Positions 9,162-16,385 of a stretch of DNA of 33,184 nucleotides are shown piece by piece. A model generated the notes under the pieces. It did not search any database and had not been told where the DNA came from. It saw nothing but the letters and a program-made list of their open reading frames with translations. The first letter of the stretch is position 1. Each line of letters opens with the position of its first letter. A program made the translations under genes and the position numbers. Source of the stretch: Roseococcus sp. SDR (GTDB lineage Bacteria; Pseudomonadota; Alphaproteobacteria; Acetobacterales; Acetobacteraceae); assembly GCF_019083995.1 (NCBI RefSeq), contig NZ_JAHRCU010000034.1, forward strand, positions 1-33,184, in the 5' to 3' direction.

Positions 9162-10208
9162 TCAGCCGGCCTCCACCGGGATGATGCGGCAGGCGGCGGG
9201 CGCCACGGCCAGGGTGAGGCTGGCGCCGGGCTCGGGCAGGGGTGAACCGGGCGGCAGGGCGAGGGCGACGGGGGCCGTGCCCTCCACCATCAGGTCCAGG
9301 AGGGTGGCGGCCCCGCGATAGCGATGGCCGGCCACCTGCGCGGGGAGCGCGTTGTCGCCGGGGCGGGGCGCATCGAGGCGCAGCGCCTCGGGGCGGATGA
9401 GGAGGCCCTGCGCGGCGGCGACGCGGCGGGATGGCGGGGCGGCGAGTTGCGTGCCGGCGGTGGTGGTGAAGCCGCCGGGCCCGGCGCGCCCCTCCAGCCA
9501 GAGCGCCTGGCCCAGGAATTCGGCGACGAAGCGGCAGGCGGGTTCCTCATAGACCTCGCGCGGGGTGCCGATCTGGAGCACGCGGCCTGCGCTCATGATC
9601 GCGATGCGGTCTGCCAGGGCCATCGCCTCCTCCTGGTCATGCGTCACGATCAGGGTGGTGGTGCCGATGCGCGAGAGGATCTGGCGGAGTTCGGTCTGCA
9701 GCGTGTGGCGCAGCTTGGCGTCGAGGTTGGAGAGGGGTTCGTCCAGCAGCAGCAGGCGCGGGTTGATGGCGAGTGCGCGGGCCAGCGCGACCCGCTGCTG
9801 CTGCCCGCCCGAAAGCTGCGCAGGGCGGCGGGCGCCGAGGCCCGTGAGGCGGACGAGGTCCAGCATTTCGGCCACCCGCGCCTCGCGCTGGGCGCGGGGG
9901 ATGGCGCGGCGGCGCAGGCCATAGGCGATGTTGTCGCCCACACTCATATGCGGGAAGAGCGCGTAGTCCTGGAAGACCAGGCCGATGTCCCGCGCATGGG
10001 GCGGCAGGCGCGTGAGGTCTCGGCCGCCCAGGGTGATGCTGCCGGAATCGGCGCTCTCGAAGCCGGCCACGATGCGCAAAGTGGTGGTCTTGCCGCAGCC
10101 GGAGGGGCCGAGGAGCGCGACCACCTCGGCGGCGCCCGCATCGAGGCTGGCGCCGTCCAGGGCAAATGCGCTGCCGAAGCGGCGCGTCAGGTTCTGCACC
10201 TCCAGCAT
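9162..10208 (-). CDS. ABC importer ATPase, polyamine/iron (PotA) type
   Basis: Energises the adjacent importer on the cytoplasmic face. It is 348 residues: an ATPase domain to about 235, then a TOBE-like regulatory tail. Visible motifs are Walker A GPSGCGKTT (34-42, Lys40), the Q-loop in VFQDYALFPHMSV, signature LSGGQQQRVALARAL, Walker B LLLLDEPLSNLDA, and the H-loop in LIVTHDQEEA. The HMSVGDNIAYGL segment is typical of the PotA/FbpC/UgpC group. Its ATG shares a base with the stop of the second permease (TGATG), showing translational coupling. It is the last gene of a four-gene operon. Substrate class is inferred from the group only. Confidence 0.93.
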   Translation of the reverse strand: MLEVQNLTRRFGSAFALDGASLDAGAAEVVALLGPSGCGKTTTLRIVAGFESADSGSITLGGRDLTRLPPHARDIGLVFQDYALFPHMSVGDNIAYGLRRRAIPRAQREARVAEMLDLVRLTGLGARRPAQLSGGQQQRVALARALAINPRLLLLDEPLSNLDAKLRHTLQTELRQILSRIGTTTLIVTHDQEEAMALADRIAIMSAGRVLQIGTPREVYEEPACRFVAEFLGQALWLEGRAGPGGFTTTAGTQLAAPPSRRVAAAQGLLIRPEALRLDAPRPGDNALPAQVAGHRYRGAATLLDLMVEGTAPVALALPPGSPLPEPGASLTLAVAPAACRIIPVEAG

Positions 10209-11029
10209 CAGCCGCGCGCCCCCACATCGCCGGCCAGGCGCTCGATGCCGATGGTGCGGTCGAGCAGCAGGAGCAGCAGCAGCGTGGCGGCGAGAAACAC
10301 AGTGGAGACGGCGGCGATGGTGAGGTTCAGGTTGGCGCGCATCTCGGCCACCAGCGCGATGGGCAGCGTCTGGGTGAAGGCGTCGGAGAGGAAGAGGCTG
10401 ACGGCCACTTCGTCAAAGGAGAGGACGAAGGCCATGGCCGCGCCCGCCACGATGCCGCTGCGCGCGGCGGGGACGGCGACGTCCCACAGCGCGCGCGCCT
10501 CGCTCGCGCCGAGCGAGATGGCGGCCTCGATCTGGCTGCGCTTCACGCCGATCAGGCTGGCCAGCACGGCGCGCAGCGTGAAGGGCAGGGTGATGACGAC
10601 ATGGCCCATGACGAGGCGCGTGAAGGGATCGAAGATGCCCAGGCGCGCGGTGAAGACCAGCAGCGAGAAGCCGATGACGACGGTGGGCACGAATTTCGGC
10701 GAGAGGAAGACCGCCTCCAGCGCGTCACGGCCGGCGAGGCGCGGGTCCATCAGCGCGAGGGCGCCGAGCGTGCCCAGCGTGGTGGCGATGAGGGCCGCGA
10801 CGAGGCCCAACTGGAGGCTGATGAGGAGCCCGTCGAGATAGGTCGGGTTGCTGGCGAAGGCGCGGTACCAGCGCAGCGAGAATTGCTGCGGCGGAAAGGC
10901 GCCCAGGAAGCTGCGGTCGTCGAAGGAGAGCAGGCAGGCGACCAGCAGCGGCACCAGGAGGAAGAGCACGGCCGCGAGCACGGCGAGGCGTGCGAGTGTG
11001 CGTGCAGCGAGGTCCAGCGCCACCTTCAT
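10208..11029 (-). CDS. ABC importer permease, PotC type
   Basis: Inner-membrane subunit, 273 residues with about six membrane spans; the first is LAVLAAVLFLLVPLLVACLL (15-34). The EAA loop that docks the ATPase is seen at EAAISLGASEARALWDVAVP. FSLRWYRAF in the first periplasmic loop is typical of PotC-like proteins. ATG 11029 (MKVALDLAAR) was chosen because it overlaps the upstream permease stop by four bases (ATGA); the much longer open frame upstream lies on top of that permease and is spurious. It pairs with the PotB-type subunit to form the channel. Confidence 0.93.
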   Translation of the reverse strand: MKVALDLAARTLARLAVLAAVLFLLVPLLVACLLSFDDRSFLGAFPPQQFSLRWYRAFASNPTYLDGLLISLQLGLVAALIATTLGTLGALALMDPRLAGRDALEAVFLSPKFVPTVVIGFSLLVFTARLGIFDPFTRLVMGHVVITLPFTLRAVLASLIGVKRSQIEAAISLGASEARALWDVAVPAARSGIVAGAAMAFVLSFDEVAVSLFLSDAFTQTLPIALVAEMRANLNLTIAAVSTVFLAATLLLLLLLDRTIGIERLAGDVGARG

Positions 11030-11865
11030 CGCGGCACCAGGCGGCGGGCCAGGGCACTCAGCCCATAGACCACGAGGAAGGCCAGGATCAGCATGGTGAT
11101 GCCGATGGCGGCCCCGGACGGATAATTCCCGATATCGGCGAAGCGCGTGTACATCAGGCTCGTCGTGAAGACGACGACGCCGCGGCCCAGCACCAGGGGG
11201 GCCACGAAATTGCTGATGCACATGGCGAGCGCGACGAGGAAGGCTGAGACGAGGCCGGGGGCGGCCAGCGGCAGCAGGATGCTGACCACCGCGTCGCTGC
11301 GCGTGGCGCCGAGCGAGGCGGCGGCTTCCTCGAGGCGCGGGCTCAGCGCGCGGAAGGTGCCGACCAGCATGAGCGCCACCACGGGCAGGGTGAAGTGCAG
11401 CAGGCCAATGCCGACCAGCACCTCGGCATAGCGCGGATGCCGCGGCGCGAAGCCGAGCAGCGCGCCGAGCGGCGCCAGGGGCCCAAGGCTGCCCCAGGCC
11501 ATCTCGATGGCGTAGAGGCGCGCGATCAGGCTCATCACCAGAAGGCCCACCAGCAGGGCGAGCAGCCCTTTGCGCACCGCCGCGCGCGGGCTGCGCACGG
11601 CGGCGAAGGCGAGCGGCGCGCCGAGCAGCAGGCTGAGCGTCGAGACGATCAGCCCGATGCGGAAGGTCTCCCAGAAGTAGACGAGATAGGCGGGCTGCAG
11701 CAGTTCGCGGTAATGCGCGAGCGTCCAACCTTCGCCCGGCCGCATGCTGCCGGGGATGAAGGGCTTGAGGCTTTCGAGGGCCAGCAGCGCGACCGGCCCG
11801 CCCATCAGCATGGCCAGCAGCAGAAGGCCGGGCGCCAGCAGCCAGAGGTGGATGCCGCGCTTCAA
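11026..11865 (-). CDS. ABC importer permease, PotB type
   Basis: Inner-membrane subunit, 279 residues, beginning with a membrane anchor (LWLLAPGLLLLAMLMGGPVA, 8-27). About six spans follow, plus an EAA loop EEAAASLGATRSDAVVSILLP. WTLAHYRELLQPAYL in the first periplasmic loop is usual for PotB/FbpB-type subunits. It overlaps the binding-protein gene upstream and the second permease downstream by four bases each, so the operon is translationally coupled throughout. Confidence 0.93.
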   Translation of the reverse strand: MKRGIHLWLLAPGLLLLAMLMGGPVALLALESLKPFIPGSMRPGEGWTLAHYRELLQPAYLVYFWETFRIGLIVSTLSLLLGAPLAFAAVRSPRAAVRKGLLALLVGLLVMSLIARLYAIEMAWGSLGPLAPLGALLGFAPRHPRYAEVLVGIGLLHFTLPVVALMLVGTFRALSPRLEEAAASLGATRSDAVVSILLPLAAPGLVSAFLVALAMCISNFVAPLVLGRGVVVFTTSLMYTRFADIGNYPSGAAIGITMLILAFLVVYGLSALARRLVPR

Positions 11866-12965
11866 CCGCGCCGGACCAGCGGCGTGATCTCCGTCTCCCA
11901 GCGGCGCGTCCAGGCATCCACCTGGCTGGACATGTAGGCGTAGTCCGGGATGTAGGCGAAGCGCTCCAGCTCGTCCGGCTTGTAGAAGATGTCGGCGATG
12001 GCGGGCGCGGGGGTGGAGTTGATGTTCGTCGGTCCCGAGCCCAGCGGCATGTTGTAGCGCGTGTTGATGGGCGCGGTCGCGAAGTGGTTGGCGAAGCGCT
12101 TGGCCGCGGCCACGCGGTTCGCGTTCTCACCCTTCATCACCGCGAAGCCCTCATTGAAGAGAAAGCCCTTGTTGTCGGGCAGGCGCGTGAGAAGGCGGCA
12201 GGGGAAGCGGTCGCGCACGGCCTGCCAGCCGCCGGTGTTCCAGAAGGCGACGGAAAGGTCGCCCGCGCTCATCGCATTGATCATCTCGGAATTGTTGGCG
12301 ACGACGCGGCCGATCTGCCCGCGTTCGGCCAGCTGCTTCAGGAATTGCCAGCCCGGCTCGATGTTGCGCTCATTCCCGCCGCGCTGCATGGCAAGGCTGA
12401 CGAGAAGCAGGCCCGAGAGGTTCACCGGCACGGGCACGCAGAGCTTGCCGCGGAAGCGGGGTTCGAGAAGCTGCTCGATGCTCTCGATGGGCGGGCCGGT
12501 GACAAGATCGGTGCGGTAGCCCCAGAAGGCGCCGGCGGTGGAGAGCGGGACCGTCATCTTGCGGCCCTGGGCGTCCTTCTTGAAGAAGGCGTCGGGGATT
12601 TCGCGGAGTGCCGGCATCTCCGTCTCGCTCACCGGCTCCATCCAGCCCGCCTCCATCATGGCGGCGAAGACCGGGTCCCAGGCGGCGATGAGGTTCTGCG
12701 GCACGCGCGGCCAGAGCGGGCGCAGCCGGCCCACCACCGCCATGGCGCCGCCGGCATGCAGCTCCCACTGGATGCGGTCGCCCGTCGCGCGCATCCACTC
12801 TTCGCCGATCGGGCGGCAGACCTCGATCCACTGGGCGCCCCACATGACCACGAGCAGCTGCTCGCCGCGCGGCTGGGCAAAGACCGGCCCCGCACCCGCC
12901 ATCCCGGCGAGGCCCCCCAGCAGCGCGCGGCGGTTGACGGCGGGCGAGGCGATGATCCGGGCCAT
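11862..12965 (-). CDS. ABC importer binding protein, PotD-like
   Basis: Periplasmic solute receptor of 367 residues and first gene of the importer operon. ATG 12965 is preferred: a GGAG lies nine bases upstream and it opens a twin-arginine-like signal (NRRALLGGLAGMAGAGPVFAQ, Arg12-Arg13, cleavage near 30-31). The mature part has the extracellular family 1 / PotD layout, with LLVVMWGAQW near the start, FNEGFAVMKGE in the second lobe and a C-terminal NxxxP-type segment (YNMPLGSGPTNI). An upstream in-frame start would reach into the divergent amidohydrolase gene and lacks a signal. The likely ligand is a small cationic or nitrogenous compound by family, not by visible residues. Confidence 0.9.
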   Translation of the reverse strand: MARIIASPAVNRRALLGGLAGMAGAGPVFAQPRGEQLLVVMWGAQWIEVCRPIGEEWMRATGDRIQWELHAGGAMAVVGRLRPLWPRVPQNLIAAWDPVFAAMMEAGWMEPVSETEMPALREIPDAFFKKDAQGRKMTVPLSTAGAFWGYRTDLVTGPPIESIEQLLEPRFRGKLCVPVPVNLSGLLLVSLAMQRGGNERNIEPGWQFLKQLAERGQIGRVVANNSEMINAMSAGDLSVAFWNTGGWQAVRDRFPCRLLTRLPDNKGFLFNEGFAVMKGENANRVAAAKRFANHFATAPINTRYNMPLGSGPTNINSTPAPAIADIFYKPDELERFAYIPDYAYMSSQVDAWTRRWETEITPLVRRG

Positions 12966-12995
12966 GAGGGTCTCCGCGAGGGTTCCGCGGCACGG

Positions 12996-13014
12996 GGCAT
13001 GCATGGTCCATGCC
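12996..13014. promoter_or_regulatory. Dyad in the divergent promoter (GGCATG...CATGCC)
   Basis: GGCATG (12996-13001) and CATGCC (13009-13014) form a perfect 6-bp inverted repeat with a seven-base spacer. It lies within the 71-bp gap between the ABC operon (leftward) and the amidohydrolase (rightward). Its central position suits an operator controlling both directions. No regulator gene is adjacent. Confidence 0.4.
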
Positions 13015-13036
13015 AGTGACCCCGGGAGAGACATCC

Positions 13037-14374
13037 ATGCAACCTGACCTCATTCTCACGGATGCGATGCTCGTCACCCATGGCGAGACGCCCATCCCGC
13101 GTGCCTTCCTGGCCATGGGCGGCGGGAAGATCCTGGATTGCGGGCCGATGGAGCGGATGCCGGCGACCGACGCGCCGCAACTGAGCCTGCCGGGCCGGCT
13201 GCTGACGCCCGGGCTGATCAACATCCACACCCATGCCGTGCTCTCGCTGATGCGCGGCATCGCCGTGGATATGGGCTTCGCGCCCGCCTATACGCCCGGC
13301 GTGCCGCATGGCCACGAGATCAACGCCGAGGAGGCGCTGGCGCTGGCGCGGCTGGGCGCCATGGAATCCCTGCTCATGGGCTCCACCGTCATGGTGGACA
13401 GCTACGTGCATGGCGAGGTGACGCTGCCCGCCATCGCCGATCTCGGCCTGCGCATCTGGGCCTGTGGGCGTCTGCACGATGTCGATTTTTCGCGCGTTCA
13501 TCTCGCCGATTGGCGACACGTCCCGGAGATCGGTGCGCAACGCCTGGCCGAAGTGGAAGCGCTGATTGCCCAGTTCCATGGCAGCCACGGGGGCAGGGCG
13601 CATGTCATCGTGGCACCGCATGCGCCTGACACGTGTTCGGCCGGGCTGCTGCGCCGCGCGGCCGATCTGGCGCGCGATGCGAAGCTGCTGACGACGACGC
13701 ATCTCTCGCAGTCGCAGCTTGAAAACGCGGAAATCCAGCGACGCGACGGGTGCTCTCCCACCCAGTTGCTGGAACGTTGCGGCCTGCTGGATGACCGGCT
13801 GATCGCCGCGCACTGCATCCATATGTCGCCCGACGATATCGCGCGTTTCGGCGCGGCGGGTGCGACGGTCGCGCATGTGCCGAAGGGCAATGCGACCGGG
13901 GGGGCCATCGCCAATACGCCCGCGCTGCGGGCGGCCGGCGCGCGCATCGCATTGGGCACCGACAACCTCACGCAGGACATGGCCGAGCAGATGCGCTGGG
14001 CGTTGGCCACGGCGCGCATCCGCGTGGGTTCGGTGGGCGAGGGCTGGCAGCCGGAGGACGCCTTTGCCATGGCGACGGTCCATGGCGCGGCCGCGCTCGG
14101 CAAGTCGGGCCGGCTCGGGCAATTGGCGCCGGGCTTCGCGGCGGATGTGGTCGCCTGGGATTTCCGCCGCGCGCATCTGACGCCGCTGCTCGACCCGCTG
14201 GGGACGCTGGTGCATGACGCCAATGGCCGCGACGTGGAGCATGTCTGGATCGGCGGGGACCAGGTCGTGGAGGCCGGCCGGCCGACCCGGGTCGATGAGG
14301 CCGCGGTGCGCGCTGCGGCGCAAAGCGCGGCCGAGGGTCTCTGGGCGCGGGCGCGGCAGCAGATCGCCGCCTGA
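13037..14374 (+). CDS. Amidohydrolase, TRZ/ATZ (chlorohydrolase/deaminase) type
   Basis: Cytoplasmic metal-dependent hydrolase of 445 residues. Its beta-sandwich halves flank a TIM barrel, as in guanine, SAH and triazine deaminases. Metal ligands are visible: His64 and His66 (NIHTHAV), His222 (TTHLSQSQ) and Asp309 (LGTDN); His195 (APHAPDTC) and His259 (AAHCIHM) complete the usual set. The residue three after His222 is Gln225, where deaminases of this group have Glu (HxxE), so the chemistry may differ. ATG 13037 has GGGAGA upstream. It is divergent from the polyamine-type importer and 78 bp ahead of two Bug receptors, suggesting it acts on an imported nitrogenous compound. Confidence 0.9.
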   Translation: MQPDLILTDAMLVTHGETPIPRAFLAMGGGKILDCGPMERMPATDAPQLSLPGRLLTPGLINIHTHAVLSLMRGIAVDMGFAPAYTPGVPHGHEINAEEALALARLGAMESLLMGSTVMVDSYVHGEVTLPAIADLGLRIWACGRLHDVDFSRVHLADWRHVPEIGAQRLAEVEALIAQFHGSHGGRAHVIVAPHAPDTCSAGLLRRAADLARDAKLLTTTHLSQSQLENAEIQRRDGCSPTQLLERCGLLDDRLIAAHCIHMSPDDIARFGAAGATVAHVPKGNATGGAIANTPALRAAGARIALGTDNLTQDMAEQMRWALATARIRVGSVGEGWQPEDAFAMATVHGAAALGKSGRLGQLAPGFAADVVAWDFRRAHLTPLLDPLGTLVHDANGRDVEHVWIGGDQVVEAGRPTRVDEAAVRAAAQSAAEGLWARARQQIAA

Positions 14375-14452
14375 CGGCGCGTCGCTTTTGGCTTGATGCG
14401 GGACCTCCGCCTCTGCCAGCCTCCTGTCCATAAAATGACCAGGAGGAAACAG

Positions 14453-15412
14453 ATGCTCTTGTCCCGCCGGAGCCTTGGCCTTTCCGCGAGCCTGCTGGCC
14501 GCGCCCGGGACCCTGCGCGCGCAATCGGGCGCGATCCGTCTCGTCGTCGGCTTTCCGGCCGGCGGCGGCGTCGATTCCATCGCGCGGCCGGTCGCGGCGC
14601 GCTGGCAGGAGCGGCTGGGGCAGCCCGTCGTGATCGACAACCGGCCGGGCAACAACGGCAATATCGCCATGGATTTCGTGGCCAAGGGAATCGCCGACGG
14701 CACGCAGCTCTTCCAGGGCAATGTCGGCAACCTCGCCATGACGCATGCCCTCTTCCCGAACCTGCCCTTCGACACGGGGCGCGATTTCCGGGGTGTCGGG
14801 CAGCTGACGCTCGGCCCGCTGGTCTTCGCCGTGCCGGCGGACAGCCCGATCCGCTCCATGCAGGACCTGGTCGCCGCGGCCAAGGCGCGGCCGGGGGCGC
14901 TGAATTTCGGCTCCGGCGGCTCGGGCGGCGTGCCGCATCTGGCCTTCGAGGTCTGGAAGCGTTCTGCGGGCGTGGACATCGTCCATGTGCCCTATCGCGG
15001 CTCGGCCCCCGCGCTGCAGGACCTGCTGGGTGGGCGCATCCAGCTGATGGTGGATGGCTATTCGCTGATGCGCGGCGCGCATGAGGGCGGGCGCGTGCGC
15101 GTCATCGGCATCACCTCGGCCGAGCGGCACCCGCAGCTGCCCGATGTGCCGACGGTGAAGGAGAGCGGGCTCGACTGGGTCTTCACCTCCTGGCAGGCCA
15201 TCGTCTGCCCGGCGGCCACGCCCGCGGCCGTGCGGCAGCGGCTGGAGGACCAGCTGGCCCGCACCTTCCGCGAGAGCGACCTGCCGGCGGTGCTGACCGG
15301 GCTCGGCACCTTCCCGCGCTTCGCGCCCGGCGCGGAGGTGGACCGGCTGATCCGCGAGGATCGCGCGCTCTGGACCGCCGTGGTGCGGGAGGCGAACATC
15401 AGTGCCGATTGA
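14453..15412 (+). CDS. Bug-family (TctC-like) binding protein, tandem copy 1
   Basis: Periplasmic receptor, 319 residues. ATG 14453 has a strong AGGAGG upstream and starts a twin-arginine-like signal (LSRRSLGLSASLLAAPGTLRAQ). Family signatures are IRLVVGFPAGGGVDSIAR, the DNRPGNNGNIAMDFVA segment and the ligand-loop motif HVPYRGSAPALQDLLGGRI. It shares HVPYRGSAPA, DGYSLMR and a C-terminal REANI with the next gene, showing tandem duplication. TAAAAT at 14431-14436 may be a -10, but I see no matching -35. It follows the amidohydrolase by 78 bp. No TctA/TctB partner is present. Confidence 0.93.
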   Translation: MLLSRRSLGLSASLLAAPGTLRAQSGAIRLVVGFPAGGGVDSIARPVAARWQERLGQPVVIDNRPGNNGNIAMDFVAKGIADGTQLFQGNVGNLAMTHALFPNLPFDTGRDFRGVGQLTLGPLVFAVPADSPIRSMQDLVAAAKARPGALNFGSGGSGGVPHLAFEVWKRSAGVDIVHVPYRGSAPALQDLLGGRIQLMVDGYSLMRGAHEGGRVRVIGITSAERHPQLPDVPTVKESGLDWVFTSWQAIVCPAATPAAVRQRLEDQLARTFRESDLPAVLTGLGTFPRFAPGAEVDRLIREDRALWTAVVREANISAD

Positions 15413-16376
15413 GGTCTCTCGCCGTGCGACGCTGGCCGCGCCCGCGCTGCTCCTGGCCCGGCCTGCCGCCGCGCAGGAATACCCGGCCCGCCCGGTGCGC
15501 GTCGTCATCGGCTTTCCGCCCGGCGGCGGCGTGGACATCGTGGCGCGGCTCATCATGCCGCGCCTCTCCGAGGCGTTGGGCCAGCCCTTCCTGGTGGAGA
15601 ACCGGGCCGGCGCCAATGGCAACATCGCCATGGACGCGGTGCACCAGAGCACGCCCGATGGCTACATGCTGTTCTACGGCAATGTCGGCAACCTCGCCGT
15701 CACCAACGCGCTCTATCGCAACCTGAGCTTCGACACGCTGCGCGACTTCGTCCCCATCGGGCAGACGATGGAGAGCTTCTCCGTCATCGCGGTGAATGCC
15801 GAGCTGCCGGTGCGCACGCTGCCGGAGCTCATGGCCTATGCGCGGGCCAATCCGGGGCGGCTGAACGGCGCCTCGGCCGGCGCGGGCGGGCCGACGCACC
15901 TGGCGCTCGAGCTGTTCAAGCGGCAGTTCAACCTCGACATCACGCATGTGCCCTATCGCGGCTCGGCGCCCGCCATCGTGGACCTCGCCGGCGGGCGGGT
16001 GCAGATGATCATTGATGGCTATTCGCTGATGCGATCGCCGGTGGAGAGCGGGCGGGTGCGCGTGCTGGCCGTCACCGCCGCCCGGCGCGAGCCGCTGCTG
16101 CCCGACACGCCGACCACGGCCGAGGCCGGCGCGCCGGGTTTCGAGGCGGGGAGCTGGCACATGCTGACCGCGCCCCGCGGCACGCCCCAGGCGGCGATGG
16201 ACCGGCTGCAGGGCGCGCTGGGCCGGGCGTTGGCCGAGCCCGCGCTGGTGGCCGCCATGGCGCAGCAGGGTGTGGCGGCGCGCTTCCGCAACCAGCGTGA
16301 GGCGGCGGCCTTCTTCGCCGCCGAGCGCGAGCGCTGGACCCGTGTGATCCGCGAGGCGAACATCACGGTGGAGTAG
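15402..16376 (+). CDS. Bug-family (TctC-like) binding protein, tandem copy 2
   Basis: Periplasmic receptor, 324 residues, paralogous to its upstream neighbour. Translation begins at GTG 15402, inside the previous gene (11-base overlap), with GGGAGG eight bases upstream; no ATG alternative keeps the signal peptide. The signal has a twin-arginine look (VSRRATLAAPALLLARPAAAQ). Family marks are VRVVIGFPPGGGVDIVAR, ENRAGANGNIAMDAV and HVPYRGSAPAIVDLAGGRV. Copy 1 and copy 2 differ in the lobe-1 loops, so they may bind related but distinct ligands. It is convergent with the hybrid kinase, nine bases away. Confidence 0.92.
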   Translation: MPIEVSRRATLAAPALLLARPAAAQEYPARPVRVVIGFPPGGGVDIVARLIMPRLSEALGQPFLVENRAGANGNIAMDAVHQSTPDGYMLFYGNVGNLAVTNALYRNLSFDTLRDFVPIGQTMESFSVIAVNAELPVRTLPELMAYARANPGRLNGASAGAGGPTHLALELFKRQFNLDITHVPYRGSAPAIVDLAGGRVQMIIDGYSLMRSPVESGRVRVLAVTAARREPLLPDTPTTAEAGAPGFEAGSWHMLTAPRGTPQAAMDRLQGALGRALAEPALVAAMAQQGVAARFRNQREAAAFFAAERERWTRVIREANITVE

Positions 16377-16385
16377 GCGGAAGCC

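Noticed and set aside
12656-15652. 998-codon minus-strand frame, the longest open frame in the window
   Set aside because: It covers the amidohydrolase and Bug genes in antisense, with no domain and a shadow-type composition (long runs of Arg, His, Gln, Ala).
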